Shown here piece after piece: positions 1 to 6,111 of a stretch of DNA of 19,499 bases. Source of the stretch: CAIKZJ01 sp964626015 (GTDB taxonomy: Bacteria; Bacteroidota; Ignavibacteria; Tepidaquicellales; Tepidaquicellaceae); assembly GCA_964626015.1 (NCBI GenBank), contig CAZVCC010000057.1, positions 1 to 19,499 on the forward strand, written 5' to 3'. The position numbers and the translations under genes are program-made. The notes beneath the pieces are model-generated. The model saw nothing but the letters and a program-made list of their open reading frames with translations, searched no databases and was not told where the DNA came from. Positions within the stretch are counted from its first letter, which is position 1; the number at the start of each line of letters is the position of its first letter.

Positions 1-4
1 TTGG

Positions 5-50
5 GTGGTCAGTTTTCAGGCGAAAAAGTGGTCAGTTTTCAGGCGAAAAA
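5..50. repeat. Two tandem 23-bp repeats, probable IS21-family element terminus
   Basis: Two identical 23-bp units lie head to tail at 5-27 and 28-50. Each starts GTGGTCAGTTTTCAGG and ends CGAAAAA. Tandem repeats of a GGTCAGTTTT...CGAAAA type near the tip are characteristic of IS21-family insertion sequences, whose istA and istB genes would lie off the left edge. The family call comes from the look of the repeat alone, since no transposase is present. The stop codon and last codons of the neighbouring minus-strand gene fall inside the second unit, as expected if an insertion cut that gene. Confidence 0.5.
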
Positions 51-1192
51 AACAATTCCTCAATATTGGAGGCCGTACTGAGTGAATAAATATGAACATA
101 AAGAAATAAAATAGTTACTGCGTCTAGAATATTCTGACCTTCTAGTAATTTATCATTAGCGTAATTAAAGTAAGCAATGTCATTATTTTTTAATATTGCA
201 GGGGGTCGGTTTTGAATCATAAATCCTTTTACATGATTTATATTAGAAAAAATACCGTTAATTCGATAAAGACTCCTAGTTCTATGCTCTCTCATAATAG
301 CTATAGTTTCTAAATACCAATTAATACCTTTTTTAAAATAATCTCTGTTGACATCTAATATTATATTTTTAAAGAAACTTGCAATAGTATCATGAATAGC
401 TAATGCTTGGGGAATATCTGATAAAATCAAGGCTTTCAAATAAATATTATTCAATTCAATAATATCTAAAGTCATGCCTTTTTCTTTTAACAACTCTAAA
501 ACTTTGATTAATGTCACTAGTGGTAGACAAGAATTTAAACAAAGGTCAACTATAAAAGCTTTAGTCTCGATTGAAGTATTTAATTGAAATGAATCAAATA
601 AATAATCAACAAACCTATATGGATAATTAGGCAACGAATCTGCCGAGATTTTGAAACAGATGTTCTTATTTTCCTTTAATATTTCTGTCTCAATTAGTTT
701 TTGACAATAATACGCTTGAGATTCTTGTAAAGCATATGTTCCAACCAATATATCAGGATGACCAGGCGAATCTAATTTATAAAGTGGTATATTTATATCA
801 TTTTTACCTAGTGATATTTTTGCGACTTCTTTAGTTCTTATATCAAAATTAAATTGATCATTAAAAGAAATAACATGACCGCAATAATATGAATATAGTT
901 TTTTATTTTTATTTATCGAATGTCCTTCGATATCTTTTTGAATTGGAATATTTATTATTTTCCCAGTTCCATAACAAGTTATTTTAGTTAATTCAGCTAC
1001 ATCAATCATTTTATAATAAAATCCTAAAATAGCCGATATAGTTGAAACATCTTGAATGTAATGACAATATTCGTGAACGAACATTGGAAAGGTTTCATCA
1101 GTAATTTGATCGTTTTCATCCCAATCAATTTCTGATAAATCCATTATAAACTTAGTGGGTATATATTCAGCTTTATTGTTATCTATCATCAT
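32..1192 (-). CDS. HExxH-motif protein of unknown function, probably 3'-truncated by an insertion
   Basis: This 386-residue protein starts at tandem ATG codons with no Shine-Dalgarno sequence. It has an HExxH zinc-protease-type motif at residues 40-44 (FVHEYCHYIQD). A possible third ligand is Glu157 in the helix-like segment LQESQAYYCQ, which would give a gluzincin-like arrangement. It has no signal peptide or obvious membrane segment, so it is probably cytoplasmic. I do not recognise the family. The coding sequence is clearly more AT-rich than the genes to its right. The last five codons and the TGA stop come from the tandem repeat at 5-50, so the native C-terminus is probably lost. It sits between that repeat and a tRNA-Thr 3' fragment, which implies accessory DNA. 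Proteolytic activity is inferred only from the motif. Confidence 0.75.
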   Translation of the reverse strand: MMIDNNKAEYIPTKFIMDLSEIDWDENDQITDETFPMFVHEYCHYIQDVSTISAILGFYYKMIDVAELTKITCYGTGKIINIPIQKDIEGHSINKNKKLYSYYCGHVISFNDQFNFDIRTKEVAKISLGKNDINIPLYKLDSPGHPDILVGTYALQESQAYYCQKLIETEILKENKNICFKISADSLPNYPYRFVDYLFDSFQLNTSIETKAFIVDLCLNSCLPLVTLIKVLELLKEKGMTLDIIELNNIYLKALILSDIPQALAIHDTIASFFKNIILDVNRDYFKKGINWYLETIAIMREHRTRSLYRINGIFSNINHVKGFMIQNRPPAILKNNDIAYFNYANDKLLEGQNILDAVTILFLYVHIYSLSTASNIEELFFSPEN

Positions 1193-1258
1193 TTTACAGA
1201 AATTATATTTTTTAATATTTTAGTTAAAATCAATATTTTATTCCCTAAGTATAAACAT

Positions 1259-1291
1259 GGCTACAGTTTGGCTACAGTTTGGCTACAGAAA
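1259..1291. repeat. Three 11-bp direct repeats (GGCTACAGTTT), possible integrase arm sites
   Basis: GGCTACAGTTT occurs at 1259-1269 and 1270-1280, with a third partial copy (GGCTACAGAAA) at 1281-1291. They lie about 90 bp inside the tRNA-Thr 3' fragment, on the side inferred to be the mobile element. Short direct repeats at this distance from an att core are typical of arm-type binding sites for tyrosine recombinases. That role is inference, and no integrase gene is visible in the window. Confidence 0.55.
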
Positions 1292-1380
1292 ATAAGAATT
1301 TTAATAGAAAAAAGTGTTATTAAAAGAATATTAAATTATTTAAATTGCTAATACTTAATGGAAAGTGAATTTGTAAGATA

Positions 1381-1428
1381 TGATTTGTAATCAGCAGGTC
1401 GGGGGTTCAAGTCCCTCTGCCAGCTCAA
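1381..1428 (+). pseudogene. 3' fragment of tRNA-Thr(TGT), probable att junction of an integrated element
   Basis: The sequence matches the 3' half of a tRNA: anticodon loop TTTGTAA (anticodon TGT), 3' anticodon stem TCAGC, T-arm with GGGGG/CCCTC stem and TTCAAGT loop, and acceptor end TGCCAGC plus discriminator T and CA. The 5' acceptor strand and D-arm are missing, and the bases before 1381 are unrelated AT-rich DNA. Identity starting at the anticodon arm is the usual footprint of tyrosine-recombinase integration into a tRNA gene. The fragment marks the distal end, with element DNA on the left and chromosome on the right. Confidence 0.7.
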
Positions 1429-1528
1429 NNNNNNNNNNNNNNNNNNNNNNNNNNNNNNNNNNNNNNNNNNNNNNNNNNNNNNNNNNNNNNNNNNNNNNNN
1501 NNNNNNNNNNNNNNNNNNNNNNNNNNNN
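1429..1528. other. Scaffold gap of exactly 100 N
   Basis: One hundred N separate the tRNA 3' end from its terminator. The base before the gap and the base after it join exactly into the sequence seen uninterrupted at 1625-1626. The true gap may therefore be zero, or may hide a whole number of repeat units. Any open reading frame drawn across it is an artefact. Confidence 0.95.
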
Positions 1529-1531
1529 TTT

Positions 1532-1564
1532 AAGCCTCAGGACTAACAATCATGAGGCTTTTTT
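1532..1564 (+). terminator. Rho-independent terminator downstream of the tRNA-Thr 3' end
   Basis: An eight-base stem, AAGCCTCA (1532-1539) with TGAGGCTT (1553-1560), encloses a 13-base loop and is followed by a T-run. It is the likely native terminator of the tRNA-Thr gene, because the same order of tRNA end and terminator recurs downstream. Confidence 0.75.
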
Positions 1565-1582
1565 ATTTTAGAAATGTAACAG

Positions 1583-1598
1583 TCCCGACACGTCGGGA
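1583..1598. repeat. Perfect 16-bp hairpin between the two tRNA-end copies
   Basis: TCCCGAC at 1583-1589 pairs perfectly with GTCGGGA at 1592-1598 around a two-base loop. The right arm runs straight into the T-arm of the second tRNA-end copy. It is GC-rich in AT-rich surroundings and may be the relic of a small interspersed element inserted into the tRNA end, or a recombination scar. Confidence 0.6.
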
Positions 1599-1680
1599 GG
1601 GGTTCAAGTCCCTCTGCCAGCTCAATTTAAGCCTCAGGACTAACAATCATGAGGCTTTTTTATTTTAGAAATGTAACAGT
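1599..1680 (+). repeat. Second copy of tRNA-Thr 3' end plus terminator plus trailing bases (82 bp)
   Basis: This unit matches 1402-1428 (27 bp) followed by 1529-1583 (55 bp) without a visible mismatch. It contains the T-arm, acceptor strand, terminator and the trailing ATGTAACAGT. It has even less of the tRNA than the upstream fragment, because the anticodon arm is replaced by the hairpin at 1583-1598. It is best read as a second, older att-like duplication of the tRNA 3' end, or as a misassembled tRNA-linked repeat next to the gap. Confidence 0.7.
1629..1661 (+). terminator. Second copy of the tRNA terminator
   Basis: The stem AAGCCTCA (1629-1636) with TGAGGCTT (1650-1657), followed by a T-run, is identical to the terminator at 1532-1564 and belongs to the duplicated unit. 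Confidence 0.7.
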
Positions 1681-1740
1681 ACAGACATGTATAAAAGATT
1701 TCTCAAATGAACAAATATTATGTATGTATTCAAACCCATG

Positions 1741-1769
1741 AAAAGAAAAAAGCCCTCAAATAAGGGCTT
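1741..1769 (-). terminator. Rho-independent terminator of the coiled-coil protein gene
   Basis: AAGCCCT and AGGGCTT form a seven-base stem around a six-base loop at 1750-1769. On the minus strand it is followed by a T-rich tract (complement of 1741-1749). It lies 25 bases past the stop of the minus-strand gene at 1795. Confidence 0.75.
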
Positions 1770-1794
1770 CTGTCGTATTATTTTATTGTTCTTC

Positions 1795-2625
1795 TTAACT
1801 CTCAATAATTTCAATTTTTCTTTCCATTTTCTTCATGTAGTTCGAATCCATGTCCTTCATGTTTTTCTTTAGTTCTTCCATGCTTTCATTGAATTTTTTC
1901 ATAGAATCTTTAAATTCTTTCATGTCAAAATCAAATTCTTTCATGTTTTCTTCAAACTCCTTCATGGATTCTTTTACAGATTCTTTAATATCATCAACAT
2001 CAACATCTATATCAACATCAATATCATCTGTATCAATCTCAGGTATGTTTTTCAAAAATTCTTCGCTCTTTAGCTGTTCATTTAGTTTGCTTAAGGATTC
2101 ATTCAACTTCATCATTGATTTATCAATAAAAACATTTAGCGAATCCATATTCTCAATCTTTACTTTTATTTTAATTCTACCGGAATCTAATGGCTCCAAA
2201 TCAGGCATATAATTAACATATTGCATGAAATCTGTTGGTAATACAGCTACGTTCACTAATTCATTAAGTTTTTCAAGCTCTTTTAAGTGTTTGTTTGAAA
2301 GGAATGCTACATCTCCCTCGCTCCTATACCTCATTAACAAAGACAAATCGGGAAGTTGAGCATATTCAGCCTCTTCAAATATTGCAGGAATTTGTTCCTC
2401 ATTATTAGTATTCCCATTTTCTTCTCTCAATACCATAGTCAGGTTCTTATCATTTTCCAAAGTAAAGTCGGAATTGGCTTTTTCCGGTGATATCACACTC
2501 TTCACGGTTTCATAGGCAAGTTGTGGTATTCTTCTTATTACTTCTGACTCCCCAAATGCATAGTAGATAAACCCTGCTACAAGTGCAATAATTAATGATG
2601 ATACAAATCTGTCTTTCTGTTTCAT
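1795..2625 (-). CDS. Membrane-anchored protein with C-terminal heptad-repeat coiled coil, unknown function
   Basis: This is a 276-residue protein. One hydrophobic segment near the N-terminus (about residues 8-24, SSLIIALVAGFIYYAF) has no cleavage site or lipobox, so it is probably a single-pass membrane anchor with most of the chain outside the cytoplasm. Residues about 35-185 are hydrophilic and unrecognised. An acidic stretch of alternating Asp (DDIDVDIDVDVDD) lies near residue 200. From about residue 222 the chain runs in exact seven-residue steps beginning MKEF, MKEF, MKEF, MKKF, MEEL, MKDM, a strikingly regular coiled coil. The start is ATG with no Shine-Dalgarno sequence. The gene stands alone with its own terminator. 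Oligomerisation through the coiled coil is inferred, and the biological role is unknown. Confidence 0.8.
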   Translation of the reverse strand: MKQKDRFVSSLIIALVAGFIYYAFGESEVIRRIPQLAYETVKSVISPEKANSDFTLENDKNLTMVLREENGNTNNEEQIPAIFEEAEYAQLPDLSLLMRYRSEGDVAFLSNKHLKELEKLNELVNVAVLPTDFMQYVNYMPDLEPLDSGRIKIKVKIENMDSLNVFIDKSMMKLNESLSKLNEQLKSEEFLKNIPEIDTDDIDVDIDVDVDDIKESVKESMKEFEENMKEFDFDMKEFKDSMKKFNESMEELKKNMKDMDSNYMKKMERKIEIIES

Positions 2626-2909
2626 GACGAAATTAATTAAATTTGTAAATTCTCCCTTTTATTAAATTACGCATCATATTCCTTATTGTTGCAATAATAC
2701 GATAAAAATATATTCAAATTATTATTGATAAAACCTTACACATTTTACCTGAATAACAAAGCAATAAATATTTATCAATTGAAATAAACCCTCTGATGAG
2801 TTAAATTAAAATAGCAAATATAAGGGAAATAATAAATAATATCTTGAACTTCATTTATTACATAAAGAATTCGTTTGGTCAGTTTAAAAAAGTAATGTGA
2901 ATACTAATA

Positions 2910-3887
2910 GTGGTTCTTTTCTCGGTTGTTATTGGCATTGCAGGTTACATTATTATAGAGGGTTACACTTTTGTTGAAGCGTTTTATATGACGATGATAA
3001 CTATAACTACAGCCGGGTATCTTGAAGTTCACCCTCTTTCTGATTCCGGAAGAATATTTACGTCGTTTTATCTGGTTACGAATATTGGTATATTTTTCTA
3101 TGGAGCTACAACAATTCTAGGGATTGTAATTGAAGGAGAATTTAAAAATTTCTATAAGAATTTTAACGTGAAAAAGAAAATTTCAGAGTTGAAAAACCAC
3201 GTGATTGTATGCGGTTACGGGCGAAACGGTAAACAGGTTTGTATGGAGTTAAAAGACGATAATCATCCATACATGATCATAGAGAAACGGGTAAATATAG
3301 TTGAAGAATTGAAAGCAGATGAAAAGAATCTGTTCATAGAAGGTGATGCAACAGAAGAAGAAGTTCTAATCGACGCCGGGATTAGAAATGCGAAAGCAAT
3401 TATTACTACCCTTCCGGAAGATCCAGATAATGTTTATGTAGTCTTAACAGCAAGAGAACTAAATCCTTCAATAACCATCATTAGCCGTGCTTCGAATGAA
3501 TCATCTGTTAATAAACTAAAGCGAGCAGGAGCGAACAATGTTATTATGCCTGAAAAGATAGGAGGTGCGCACATGGCGGCACTTGTTATGAAGCCCGATA
3601 TTATGGAATTTATAGCAGAACTAACAGGACAAAGTTCGGATATTTCGCTTACATTTGAAGAACTATCACTTAAAGATATTTCGTCTGAATATGTTGAAGG
3701 TACAATCAGAGATCTTGATATCAGGAATAAAACGGGTGCAAATATAATAGGACTCAGAATGCCGGACGGTGAATTTGTAATAAATCCCCTTCCCGAGACA
3801 AGACTTAATAAAAATACAAAACTTATTGCTCTCGGTGACCGCAAGCAAATATCTGATATGCGAAAACTTATATCTGAACTTAAATAA
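2910..3887 (+). CDS. Two-TM ion channel with RCK/TrkA-N and TrkA-C domains, N-terminus possibly truncated
   Basis: This inner-membrane channel subunit belongs to the Kch/MthK-like 2TM family. In the 325-residue reading, TM1 is residues 1-16, the pore loop 22-42, TM2 about 50-73, an RCK/TrkA-N Rossmann domain about 96-215 (GYGRNG at 102-107), and a TrkA-C domain about 243-325. The filter reads TTAGYLE (33-39) rather than the canonical TVGYG(D/E), so potassium selectivity is uncertain. The only start after the preceding in-frame stop is GTG at 2910, which leaves TM1 without its usual basic N-terminal leader. Upstream in the same frame, 2805-2897 stays open and reads like such a leader (NSFGQFKKVM) before a TGA at 2898. 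A Trp-to-stop mutation, a sequencing error or a genuine short start are all possible. The gene converges on the dehydrogenase gene with a 5-bp gap. Confidence 0.85.
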   Translation: MVLFSVVIGIAGYIIIEGYTFVEAFYMTMITITTAGYLEVHPLSDSGRIFTSFYLVTNIGIFFYGATTILGIVIEGEFKNFYKNFNVKKKISELKNHVIVCGYGRNGKQVCMELKDDNHPYMIIEKRVNIVEELKADEKNLFIEGDATEEEVLIDAGIRNAKAIITTLPEDPDNVYVVLTARELNPSITIISRASNESSVNKLKRAGANNVIMPEKIGGAHMAALVMKPDIMEFIAELTGQSSDISLTFEELSLKDISSEYVEGTIRDLDIRNKTGANIIGLRMPDGEFVINPLPETRLNKNTKLIALGDRKQISDMRKLISELK

Positions 3888-3892
3888 GTTTT

Positions 3893-5944
3893 TTAATAAG
3901 CCGCCATATCTTCGCAAGCCTTAAGAATCCAGCTATCTTGAGGTAACGCTTCTTTTTCAAGAACAGGATGAAATGGTACATGTACATCAAGACCTGCTAC
4001 CCTTTTAACCGGGGCGTCAAGAAACTCGAAACAATTTTCAGAAATCAAAGAACCAATTTCTGCTCCAAAGCCCATAAACTTAGAGTCTTCATGAAATACA
4101 ATAACTTTACCAGTCTTTTTAACTGAATTTATAATTGTTTCCACATCGAGCGGAACGATTGTCCTTAAATCTACAACCTCTACACTCACCCCTTTCTTTT
4201 CCATTTCTTTTGATGCACGTATTGCTTTTTCAACCATAGCTCCGTAGGTTATAATGGATAAATCGTTCCCTTCCCTTTTAACTGATGCTTTCCCAAACGG
4301 TAAACAAAACTCAGAATCAGGTTCCGGTGACTTAGCAAATCCCTGCCGGTATAAATATTTGTGTTCAAGAAAAAGTACCGGGTCATTAAGGCGGCAAGCA
4401 GTTTTAAGAAGACCTTTCGCATCTTCCGAATTAGATGGATATGCAATATACATCCCATGGCATTTTGCAAACAGAGCTTCAATATTCTGGGAATGGTAGT
4501 GCCCACCTCCGATATATCCACCGCAGGCTGCTCTAATCACCACAGGACAAGAGAAAGAATTATTTGACCTGTATCTGTACATCACTAGTTCTTCCCTGAT
4601 TTGCATCATTGCGGGAAAAATATAATCTGCAAACTGTATTTCTACAACCGGTTTAATTCCTGTAATAGCAGCTCCGATAGCAGTACCAATGATTGATGCT
4701 TCAGCGAGAGGAGAATTAAACACTCTTTCATCGCCGAACTTTGTTGACAATCCTTTAGTAGCTGTAAAAACGCCTCCTTTGCCATCCGCAATATCTTCAC
4801 CGTAGATTATCATATTCGGATTCCTTTCCATCTCTTCATGAAGCGCATGATTCACTGCGTCCACCATTACTATGGGTTCGCCGGGATTTATATTTTTCTT
4901 GTATTCAATAACTACCTGCTCTTCAGGCGGACAGTAAAGATAATCCATAACAGTATTTGCTTGAGGAACAGACTGCTTTATTACATCATCAGCAATAGCC
5001 AATACATCATCATGTATCTGCTTTTTCATTTCTTCTATCTTCTCATTATTAAGAATGTTCTTTTCAAGAAGAAGTTTTTCAAGTTTCAATAGCGGATCTT
5101 GTTTAATATCTTCTGCAAGTGATTCTTTGCTTCTGTATTTTTCCTGAGCATCCGAGGCAGAATGTGAGCGAAGCCTTACAACGTCTGCATAAATCAATGA
5201 AGGACCATAACCTTCTCTTGCGAGTCTTACAGCTTCTTTAGCAGTACCATAGCTTTCAAGGAAATCTGTTCCGTCAATATGAAATTTATTCAGACCTTCA
5301 AAACCAGAACAAGCTTTAAAGATAGAACCTCCTGCTGCCTGATCTTCTACAGGGACAGAAATTGCAAACTTGTTGTTTTGAATAAGAAATATAACAGGCA
5401 GCTTCTTTCTTGTAGCCCAGTTCACAGCTTCAAAGTATTCACCCTGCGAAGTCGATCCTTCACCACCTGATACATAAACTACTTCATCGGAATTTCTGAG
5501 AAATGAACTAAGTGCCGTACCCACAGCCTGAAGATATTGAGAACCTGTGGGTGATGATGCCGTAGGCATGCGGAGTTTTTTACTGCCCAAATGAGTAGGC
5601 ATTTGTCTGCCTCCCGTGAATGAGTCTGTTGCCCTCCCGAGTCTGTGCTGTAGAATTTCTTCAACTGTGAGTCCCAGAGTCAGACCGAGTGCATCATCCC
5701 TATAGTAAGTATAAAACCAGTCTTTACCAGGTTTCATTGCCATTGCAGCAGCGACCTGTACTGCTTCATGACCTGACCCCGAAATAAGAAATGCCGCTTT
5801 ACCCTGTTTAATCAGATTTTCCGTCCTATCATCCATCAACCTTGTCAAAAGAATGAATTTATACGCATCAACCATCTGTGTTTCAGAAAGACCAAAGAAA
5901 TTATCTTTATCTTTCATAAATTTCCCGTTCTGCTTTTTTGCCAT
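3893..5944 (-). CDS. Fused E1 alpha-beta subunit of a 2-oxoacid dehydrogenase complex (branched-chain/pyruvate type)
   Basis: The enzyme performs thiamine-diphosphate-dependent decarboxylation of a 2-oxoacid and transfers the acyl group to the lipoyl arm of an E2 partner. This 683-residue chain joins subunits that are usually separate. E1 alpha covers about residues 20-340, with the ThDP/Mg motif GEGSTSQGEYFEA at 161-173 ending in NN at 190-191, and the Ser/His loop HSASDAQEKYRSKE at 261-274. E1 beta covers about 355-683, with YGEDIADGKGGVF near 381-393 and active-site region GGGHYHSQNIEALF at 479-492. The HYHSQN form and HSxSD loop resemble branched-chain 2-oxoacid dehydrogenases, but substrate cannot be fixed from sequence alone. 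The start is ATG with no Shine-Dalgarno sequence. No E2 or E3 gene is adjacent. It shares an AT-rich 167-bp divergent promoter region with the gene at 6112. Confidence 0.92.
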   Translation of the reverse strand: MAKKQNGKFMKDKDNFFGLSETQMVDAYKFILLTRLMDDRTENLIKQGKAAFLISGSGHEAVQVAAAMAMKPGKDWFYTYYRDDALGLTLGLTVEEILQHRLGRATDSFTGGRQMPTHLGSKKLRMPTASSPTGSQYLQAVGTALSSFLRNSDEVVYVSGGEGSTSQGEYFEAVNWATRKKLPVIFLIQNNKFAISVPVEDQAAGGSIFKACSGFEGLNKFHIDGTDFLESYGTAKEAVRLAREGYGPSLIYADVVRLRSHSASDAQEKYRSKESLAEDIKQDPLLKLEKLLLEKNILNNEKIEEMKKQIHDDVLAIADDVIKQSVPQANTVMDYLYCPPEEQVVIEYKKNINPGEPIVMVDAVNHALHEEMERNPNMIIYGEDIADGKGGVFTATKGLSTKFGDERVFNSPLAEASIIGTAIGAAITGIKPVVEIQFADYIFPAMMQIREELVMYRYRSNNSFSCPVVIRAACGGYIGGGHYHSQNIEALFAKCHGMYIAYPSNSEDAKGLLKTACRLNDPVLFLEHKYLYRQGFAKSPEPDSEFCLPFGKASVKREGNDLSIITYGAMVEKAIRASKEMEKKGVSVEVVDLRTIVPLDVETIINSVKKTGKVIVFHEDSKFMGFGAEIGSLISENCFEFLDAPVKRVAGLDVHVPFHPVLEKEALPQDSWILKACEDMAAY

Positions 5945-6111
5945 TACAATTATGTTTTATGTTTAAACTTTATTTTTATATATTTTTACTGTGATTCATA
6001 AAATGTATGTATCATACTTTAACAGTATCAATTTCAAAAATCACAGTTAATTGTATAGAATAAATCAGGTATTAATAATATTTTAACATATAAAAATCAG
6101 AAATAATTTCT

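Noticed and set aside
1259..1291. CRISPR-like array
   Set aside because: Units are 11 bp with no spacers, and there are no cas genes.
1347..1427. Possible intact tRNA using GCTAATA upstream as the 5' acceptor strand
   Set aside because: Only part of the acceptor pairs, the 5' anticodon stem does not match, and the spacing is too long. Only the 3' part is convincing.
32..1428. Complete defence or toxin-antitoxin system on the island edge
   Set aside because: Only one truncated gene is visible, with no partner, nuclease or known defence domain in the window.
1380..1571. Plus-strand open frame across the N gap
   Set aside because: It consists of tRNA sequence, 100 unknown bases and a terminator, so it is not a gene.
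1850..2212. 120-residue plus-strand frame rich in Ser and Phe
   Set aside because: It is the antisense of the heptad-repeat gene, and its repetitiveness mirrors that gene.
2898..2900. Genome-wide reassignment of TGA to an amino acid
   Set aside because: TGA ends the type IX-secreted protein exactly at the expected end of its sorting domain, so TGA is a normal stop.
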